64,000 nt of DNA, from positions 1-64,000 of the forward strand of contig SUGL01000031.1 of assembly GCA_004963905.1 (NCBI GenBank), in the 5' to 3' direction. This document shows, one piece after another, positions 57,705-64,000 of the stretch. Every line of letters begins with the position of its first letter. The stretch's first letter is position 1. The stretch is from Mesorhizobium sp. (lineage in GTDB: Bacteria > Pseudomonadota > Alphaproteobacteria > Rhizobiales > Rhizobiaceae). The translations under genes were made by a program, and so were the position numbers. The notes beneath the pieces were generated by a model. The model had not been told where the DNA came from. It made no database searches and saw only the letters and a program-made list of their open reading frames with translations.

Positions 57705-59539
57705 ATGGTAAACATTACCGACCATTTCGGCGACCGCGTCACGACCCTTTCGATCGATCTAGACATAACGGTCGAAGCGAAGTTGCACGTCTGCCTCGCA
57801 CAGCTTCCGAAGCCCCCGCAAGACGCGATTGCGGGCGATGCAAGCCGGCCTGTTGCAGTCACCTCGGCGACACAGTTGCTGACCGGCGGCGGTGGCCATG
57901 CCGGCCCTGCACTTAGCGAGATGGCGCCGGGCAATGAGACCGTGCTTGTGGTATTTCCCGAGTTCGCCTTTGGCTCGGTCGATTGGGAAGCGCTCGACGC
58001 GGCGATTCGTGCCTCCGCGCGCCCGCTGATCGTGTTGGCCGGGTTCGGCGCGACCGCTGGGGGTTGGTTAATCGACTGGGCAGGGCTTGCAACGGGAGAT
58101 GGTCAGACTCGCCGCCGACTGGCTTGGGATCAGGCCGGGGACGGCATTGGGGATATACGGCGAGTCAATGGCGGCTGGTGTTGGGTGCACGTTCCCGGCG
58201 AGACCCATTGCATCGCCTATTTAAAGACCGTCGCCGAGCAGAATGTCGAGGCGGTGGTCCTGCCGGACCTGCAGTTCGGCCGCTGGATCACGCATCTGCG
58301 CTTCAATGACGTCGATCTGTTTCCCCTAATCTGTGCCGACATGCTGCAATTGCCGGGCGACCATCCTGACAGCGCGCAGGCCCGCATCGCTGAGGCGCTG
58401 CTGGATCTGCCAGGAGACCGGCCGGCGATGGTCATTGGATCTCTGCTGCAGCATGGCTACAACATCAACTGGGTGCGCGCGATCGACTCGCTGTTGGTAC
58501 ATGTCCTCGCTGGACGGCGCGGATTGGTTGCGCTGGCAAATGTTGCCGACGCGAAGGTGTCCGCGATCGAAGCCGAGGATCAGTGGCGTAGCCTGACCGG
58601 GGTGTTTGGCAAATGGGACGAACTCACTAAGGGACAGGTCAATCTGCCCTGCGGGCGGCGGGTAATGACCGCGGGCGTAGTCGGTGCGGTAGTGCGCCAA
58701 TCGGACCCTGTGGTGACCTGCGGCGCGGTCGATTGGGGACCTTATGGACCGGTCGACAGTAACTTCGTCTGGCATACGGCGATGCTTTGTCCGATCAACC
58801 AGGGCGGATTGGTCGCCCCGCTCGCGCTACCGCCGCCTCCGCACGCCTGCGAGATTGGCCGCTTCCTGCGCCGGCACCCCGGTGATCCAAATTGGTCGCC
58901 GCGGCTACGCGATGGCAGTGCTGCGATTGCCGCCCATCTTGCGGCGGGGACTCCGCCCCAAGCGAAACAGATCCTCAACACGCTGTTCCACGGCCCGGAC
59001 GGCGGCGCGGTCGACCCCGATACGCTACACGAAATCGCTCAGCAGCAAGCAGCGGAGCACGGCCTACACGCGCTGGCGACGCTCACCCAATCGACGGGAA
59101 TGTTTGGCAAGCCGCCCCCAGTCAACAAGGACAGTTGCGACAGGACGCCTCGGGCCGCCACCTCCTAGTCTGGCGTGATGCGCGCAAGACCAAGATGCAA
59201 ATGCGGGCGATTCTGAGCAACTGGCAGCAGCAGGGGGGCGAGCACCCCGATCTTATCGTGATTGCGCAGTCGCATTTCGGGGACATTGACGAAGGCGCGG
59301 TCGCCGAAGCGCGGCGTGACGATTTCAGTGCCGCGCCAGCGACTGCAGCTGGGGCCGGAGGCGGGCTGATGGCGGAGCAATCGGATTACACCCAGCCCCG
59401 TGGCCGCCGGCGGGTATCAGTCGTCAGCCTTGCAGCCGTCGCTTCGCTCTATGCCGATTATCAGCCTGGCGTCGATGACGCGCCGTTGGTTGAGGGATTG
59501 CAGGCCCGTCTTAATGCAGCATTTGGGGCGGTGGCATGA
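57705..59539 (+). pseudogene. nitrilase-like (C-N hydrolase) protein of a three-gene ABC-ATPase system, one frameshift
   Basis: The first frame (57705-59168) carries the nitrilase-superfamily triad: E86 in LVVFPEFAFG, K174 in IAYLKTVAEQ and C210 in FPLICADML. A Cys nucleophile would hydrolyse an amide or nitrile. Near 59120, at a run of five Cs, the frame shifts, and the protein continues HLLVWRDARKTKMQMRAILS to 59539, where it overlaps the next ATG by four bases. The intact product would be ~611 residues. The system order (hydrolase, small middle component, SMC-like ATPase) suggests it is the toxic effector. A single indel could be error or real decay. Confidence 0.65.
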
Positions 59540-60141
59540 ACGGTCCCCACATTGATGCGTGCATCCAGGCGCTGGAGCCGCTATGCGCGAAGGTGGCAAT
59601 GGCACGCCAAGCGCAATTGCCGGGCCTTGCTGAAGTCGCGAAGCCACCCGCCGGCACGGCCTTGTGGTCGGGCGGTTATGCGCGGCTGCTGCTTTGGCCT
59701 GTTGCGGCGAATCAGAGCGACGTGATCGCGCGCGCCGCCGATGAGGGCGAAGGTTGGCTCGATGCCCTGCTCGCCCAGACCGAGACGTTGTCCACTGCCC
59801 CGCTCGATGGCTATCTGGTCCTCGCCTTGCCGGCCCCGCCCGCACCGGAGACCGATGAGGAAATCCGCAAGGTGGAACTCTCATCGCGTATCTGCCGCAA
59901 GCATCTGGTCTGGCCATCATCCACTAAAGCGCTGGCCGCGGGCGCTGAGCCCTGGGCGCGCATAGCCGACATTACCGCGCTTGGACTGCCCGACGCCGCT
60001 ACCGCCGCCAGCGACACGCTCTATTGGCCGGAGATTGGCGATGCAGCGGATGCCCTTTGGCTGGAGCTGCAAGAAAAGGGTGCGCCCGCAGTGGCACAAG
60101 CTGACGCCGAAGCGCCGATCCCGACTGGGGGCCTTGAATGA
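59536..60141 (+). CDS. middle component of the ABC-ATPase system
   Basis: 201 residues. No enzymatic motif. Conserved-looking blocks are LDGYLVLALPAPPAPETDEE, then RKVELSSRICRKHLVWP, and a Trp/Leu-rich end. It overlaps both neighbours by four bases (ATGA), so all three proteins are made together. Its size and place match the 'middle component' of ABC three-component systems and LmuC of Lamassu, an adaptor between ATPase and effector. Assignment is by context; similarity needs a profile search. Confidence 0.6.
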   Translation: MNGPHIDACIQALEPLCAKVAMARQAQLPGLAEVAKPPAGTALWSGGYARLLLWPVAANQSDVIARAADEGEGWLDALLAQTETLSTAPLDGYLVLALPAPPAPETDEEIRKVELSSRICRKHLVWPSSTKALAAGAEPWARIADITALGLPDAATAASDTLYWPEIGDAADALWLELQEKGAPAVAQADAEAPIPTGGLE

Positions 60142-63010
60142 ACGGCGTGCGCATCAGCAAAATGCGCGTCGAAGCCTTTCGCGGCATCGGCGCGCCCATC
60201 TTATTCGATTTCACATCGCCATTGACGCTGGTCTTCGCGGCAAACGGCACCGGCAAGACGACGATGTGCGAAGCGGCGGAATGGCTGTTGACCGGCCAGG
60301 TCGAGCGGCTTCGCGAAAAGGCTCACTTCAACCAGGCGGTGCTGCTTCCGAAATTTTCCAGTTTGACGCAGGCGCCGGTGGTTGACGCGCAAATTCATCT
60401 CAATGACACCGCGCAACGCCTGCAGCGCATTGTTGCCGGAAATGAGACCCAAGCTCGCACGGGGGGCGCGGATGGAGTGCTTGGAGCGACTATCGGTCTC
60501 AACGACATGCTCAGCCGTCTCGCTCCCGCAGCCGCGGCTGCGGAATCGCACCACCTGCGTGCGATTCCGCTTCGCCAAGGATGGCTGCGGGGTACGCGGT
60601 TTCTTTCCGCCGAAGCGCTGGCGACTCTGGTCGATTCGGACGACGGCACAGTAGAGCGGCGTAAGGACGTGTTCGCGGACTTGCTCGGTATTCGGCACCT
60701 GCTCGAGGCCGAGAAGCTGGCCGAGCGGTATGTCGCGGAGATCGGTAGCCGCGAGCGCCTCCTCGCGCAAACAGTTGCCGGACGCGAAGAGGAGGTCGTG
60801 CGGCTGACGGTCGAACTCGAAAGCGCGCCGCCGCTCGCAATTTCGTCTGCCGCTGTCGAAGTTGCTGCCGCCGAACATCGTCTCGGGCTAAGTGCGGGAC
60901 CGGCTGACGGACCTCAAGCGTCGCTTGGTGGGCGGATCGAGGCGCTCGATGTCGAGCGGCACCGGCGCCAACATATCCTTGTAACGCGCCGCGACGCCAT
61001 CGAAGCCTCTGCCGTTCGCTGGCCCGAACGCGCGCAGCTCGCCACCGCTGTCGGTGTACTCGATGCCGCGCATCCTACACTTGCCGCCAGGTCGCCGAGG
61101 TTGTTCAGGAAGGTCAAAAAGCCGGCGCTGCCGTCGCTGCCGCAAGTACCCGGTGTGACACACTGAAGGAACAGATGCGCGCACTCGAGGCAGCTCGGAC
61201 GGTGTTAACTCCCCTGGTTCGCCGCTTTTACGGCGCGCTCTCTAAAATGGCGAGCGCAGCCAATTTGACCGGAGATGAAACGCTCGACGAGCTGTTCCAG
61301 ATTTTGCCGCAGGCAAAACAGAGCGCGGATTCGATCGAGGCACTTCGAGCTGAAGTCGGCGCCGCGCTCACGGAGGCGCGCGCCGCAGAAGATGCGAATC
61401 GTCGCATCTCGCTCTTGCGTGAACAGCTGACCGAAGCTGCCGCCAAGGTCATGACCGAGGAGGCATTGGCCAAACTACGGTCCGAGGCGGATCGGCTCGA
61501 AGCCGAAGCACAGCGTGCCAAGCAACTCCACGATGCAACAGCCGGCCCCCTCGCCACGCTGCAGATTGCGGGCCGCGAGCTGCTCGGCCATCAGCACGCC
61601 AATGGCGCAAGTGAGTGCCCATTGTGCAGCCATGACTGGAAATCCGCCGACGCGCTTCGCGAGGCAATGGCCGCAACGCTCGCGCTGGTACCTGAGATGG
61701 AGAAGCTGGCGCAGCAGGCCGCTGCCAGGAGCAGTGAAGCGGCGCGGTTGGCGCGCACAACGTTTGAGGGGGCTCAGCGTCAAGCCGCTCAGTATGAGCG
61801 TCTCCGCGCGGAGCTTGCCGGCCTCGAGCGCGCGGCCCATGCAAGTGCGCCCCGCCTGGCGCGGCTCGGCATTATCGACACCGACCATGTCACTGCGCTC
61901 GAAGCGCTCGATAATGCGCTTGTTGCCTCAGCTTCATTGTCGCGCTTGCTCGGCGAGCGCGATCGAATATCAACCGCGCTGCCTGGCTCCGCTGTTCCTC
62001 TGCTCGGCGAAGGAACAACCCTACGGACACTCGAGGCCCACATTGAGGACCCAATCCGCGCGCGTGAAGCGGCGGTGCGAGATGAACTGGCCAGAGCCGA
62101 GATGATGCTGGCAGAGCACACCATGCGGCGCGACGGGCTGCGCAAGGATCATGCGGTCGCCAGCGAAGCCGTACGCGCTACCGCGACGAACAAGCCCGGC
62201 TTCTAAAGGAGCTCGAAAAGCTTCGGCAGGTTTGGCGAATCGCCGCGCTTGGCACTGAGTGGAGCGAGGAAAATCTTGCCAGCTGCCGCGACTGGGTTCG
62301 GGGCGAACAGGCGCTGCTCGAGGATATTGCGTCGCGGACTGTCGGGGCGCAGGCAGCCTGGACTACGGAGGCACGGCGCGCGCGGCTTGAGACGTTACGG
62401 CGCGAAGTCGCCCCGCTGCGGAACCGGCTCGCATATTTGGCCCAGCGCATCGCCGCAGCGCGGCAGGCAAGTGCGCGTTTCCACGACAGCTATGTCCAAG
62501 TCAGCGGCCGACAGATTGAGGACCTTGGCAGGGTAGTGAATCCGCTATTCGCCCGCATGCACGCCAATCGCGTCTTTGATCGCATCAAGCTCGGTCAGGT
62601 TGAAAACCCGCTGAGGTGGCTGGCTGACGCGGGCAGCCAGGAAATGGATCCCGGCAAGGACTTCAGTCAGGGGCAGCGGCAGGATCTGGCGCTCGCTTTG
62701 TTCTTAGCGCGTGCGCGCAGTCTCGGCGGCACCTTTTTCCTCGACGAGCCTGTCACCCATCTCGACGACCTCAACCGGGTCGGGCAGCTCGATATCTTCC
62801 GGGCTACCGTCCTCGAGAGCAGCAGGTCGCTCAACCTGGTAATCACCACTGCCAGTAAGCCGCTGGCTCGTCATCTCATCGAGAAATTTGGCCGCGTCGG
62901 CCCCGTCGAGACGACCGGCGGGCGCGTTGCGCCGCTGCGGGGTTGTCGAGCTTGATGGCAATGGCCGGACGGGGGTCACCTTGCAGACCGTCTATCCTTC
63001 TGGCGGCTAA
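60138..63010 (+). pseudogene. SMC/Rad50-like ABC ATPase (Lamassu LmuB/ABC-3C type), three frameshifts
   Basis: The N-terminal part has MRVEAFRGIGAPILFDF and Walker A AANGTGKTT (34-42). Long coiled-coil stretches surround a zinc-hook-like SECPLCSHDW. The C-terminal part has the signature DFSQGQRQDLALALFLARAR and Walker B TFFLDEPVTHLDDLNRVG. The frame breaks near 61090, near 62195 and near 62940; joined, the protein would be ~957 residues ending VTLQTVYPSGG. SMC-like ATPases of this kind sense foreign DNA ends or structures and release an effector. Three breaks in one gene argue for real decay, though indel errors are possible. Confidence 0.75.
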
Positions 63011-63133
63011 GCCGTATCTCCGCCGCTGCAAAAACTGTGCACAGTTCACTTGCCGACGTCTGCCCTTCAATGCCGCGCTGTGCGCGCGTGGGAACGATCG
63101 GTGCGGCAACTTGACGAGGCAGGCCCTGTTCAC

Positions 63134-63161
63134 TTGCTATGCCTAGAAATGTGCATATATT
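63134..63161 (+). promoter_or_regulatory. probable promoter/operator of the Xre-RES pair
   Basis: TTGCTA (63134) and TATATT (63156-63161) are spaced 16 bp. The -10 is embedded in TGTGCATATATTGTGCGCAT, two near-identical TGTGC half-repeats that could bind the Xre antitoxin for autorepression. Confidence 0.45.
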
Positions 63162-63190
63162 GTGCGCATGAGAGAGGTCGGAGATTTGTC

Positions 63191-63577
63191 ATGACCCACG
63201 CACAGCTCGCACAATCGAAAGTGGTCTCAGGTTTTGTCGACAGCCTGCAGGAGCCGCGCACGCCTTATATCTCGCCGAAGCGCCTGTCGCAGGCCCTGGG
63301 CGTGAAGGTGGCCAACCTGGCGCAGTTGACCGGCGTCCACCGCAACACGCTCCGTAACCCGTCATCGGAGCGACTGCAGGGTCGCATGCGCGAGATGGTG
63401 AAAGTGATTTCGGCCGCAACGGAACTCACCGGCGACGTCAAGAAGGCGATCTTTTGGTACCGCAATGAACCGATTGCCGACTATGGCCATCGCACGGCTG
63501 CCGAACTCGTCGCGGACGGCCAGGTCGAGGCGGTTCTGGCCTTTATCCGGGATCTCGAGAATGGAGCGCGTGGGTGA
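63191..63577 (+). CDS. Xre/MbcA/ParS-type antitoxin
   Basis: 128 residues from ATG 63191. The N-terminal helix-turn-helix is ISPKRLSQALGVKVANLAQL, TGVHRNTLRNP. The C-terminal DUF2384-like toxin-binding domain is AIFWYRNEPIADYGHRTAAE and GQVEAVLAFIRDL. Its stop overlaps the toxin GTG. It neutralises the RES toxin and represses the operon. Confidence 0.9.
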   Translation: MTHAQLAQSKVVSGFVDSLQEPRTPYISPKRLSQALGVKVANLAQLTGVHRNTLRNPSSERLQGRMREMVKVISAATELTGDVKKAIFWYRNEPIADYGHRTAAELVADGQVEAVLAFIRDLENGARG

Positions 63578-64000
63578 GGATCACCCGCGTCGGTCCAGAC
63601 GAGATCTTGCATCGCTATCTGACGCCCAAATGGGCCTTCCTGCCCACCAGCGGTGCAGGCGCGGCGATCGACGGCGGTCGTTTCAACCGGCCAGGCGTCG
63701 AAGCGCTTTACCTGTCCCGCGCGCCGCAGACGGCGTTGGAGGAATACAAGCAGGGTGCCAGCATCACTCCGCCCGCCACCCTTGCCGCCTACAAGATCAC
63801 GCTCGGCCAGGTGGCCGACCTTTCTCAAGGGTTCGACCCAAACATCTGGGACGGCGCTTGGCAGGAATGGGATTGTGCCTGGCGCCAGGTCGCTCGCATT
63901 GACAAGAAGATCCCGCCATCGTGGAAGCTCGCGGACCTGATCATCACTGCCGGGCTTCGCGGTATCCTGTTTCCGTCGCTGCGCCACGCCGGCGGCACCA
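63574..64000 (+). CDS. RES-domain toxin, cut by the window end
   Basis: GTG start at 63574 overlaps the antitoxin stop (GTGA). Visible RES motifs are GGRFNRPGVEALYLS (conserved Arg) and RAPQTALEEYKQ (conserved Glu). The last part, GILFPSLRHAGGT, is where the conserved Ser region begins. RES toxins degrade NAD+ (phosphorolysis or hydrolysis). About 142 residues are visible; ~150-230 is usual, so only the C-terminus is missing. Confidence 0.9.
   Translation, partial: MRITRVGPDEILHRYLTPKWAFLPTSGAGAAIDGGRFNRPGVEALYLSRAPQTALEEYKQGASITPPATLAAYKITLGQVADLSQGFDPNIWDGAWQEWDCAWRQVARIDKKIPPSWKLADLIITAGLRGILFPSLRHAGGT

Overview
The window looks like an accessory-rich stretch of a high-GC alphaproteobacterial genome, most likely Mesorhizobium or a close relative in the Rhizobiales. 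The assignment rests on a SyrB-like protein, a decayed NopD/Ulp1-type symbiotic effector, a DUF1612-type fragment, and the style of gltB/gltD. No rRNA, tRNA or CRISPR array was seen.

Layout. 1-12.9 kb is mostly genomic debris: an aldehyde dehydrogenase remnant, a SyrB-like gene, pieces of IS66 and IS110 elements, a frameshifted tyrosine recombinase, an HslV-like Ntn-hydrolase, and a wrecked copper-resistance cluster (multicopper oxidase, DUF411, cytochrome c, SCO-like). Intact genes here are a TauD-type dioxygenase and a TlpA-type thioredoxin. 13.0-19.4 kb holds intact gltB and gltD (glutamate synthase). 19.6-23.9 kb is debris again: outer membrane barrel, DUF1612, sugar-binding protein, methyltransferase, and the second copy of a ~340 bp repeat also found at 3.5 kb.

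24.0-34.8 kb is an intact ten-gene minus-strand operon for organosulfur use: FMN reductase, dimethylsulfone monooxygenase (SfnG), a five-gene branched-chain-amino-acid-type ABC transporter, SfnB, an SsuD/MsuD monooxygenase and an FAD oxidoreductase. The logical path is uptake of a sulfone or sulfonate, FMNH2-driven C-S cleavage and release of sulfite. 36.4-38.6 kb encodes an S46 dipeptidyl-peptidase. 38.6-43.4 kb has the NopD-like effector remnant, a two-gene Mu/Tn7-type transposition module and an intact IS256-family element.

43.9-64.0 kb is a defence island. Its centre is a tightly coupled five-gene operon (44,268-51,468): metallophosphoesterase, all-helical protein, two different P-loop GTPases and a large GTPase-associated protein. 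It matches a computationally predicted GTPase-centred conflict system, and I regard it as the most interesting system in the window. It follows an OLD-nuclease remnant. After it come a PD-(D/E)XK nuclease plus N6-adenine methyltransferase pair, an IS91-family element with its own integrase, a three-gene ABC-ATPase system (nitrilase-like protein, small middle component, SMC/Rad50-like ATPase) that is interrupted by frameshifts, and a Xre-RES toxin-antitoxin pair cut by the window end.

Many remnants carry several frameshifts while long genes such as gltB, the S46 peptidase and the GTPase operon are fully open. This favours real decay over general sequencing error, although single-base errors cannot be excluded in the ABC-ATPase system.
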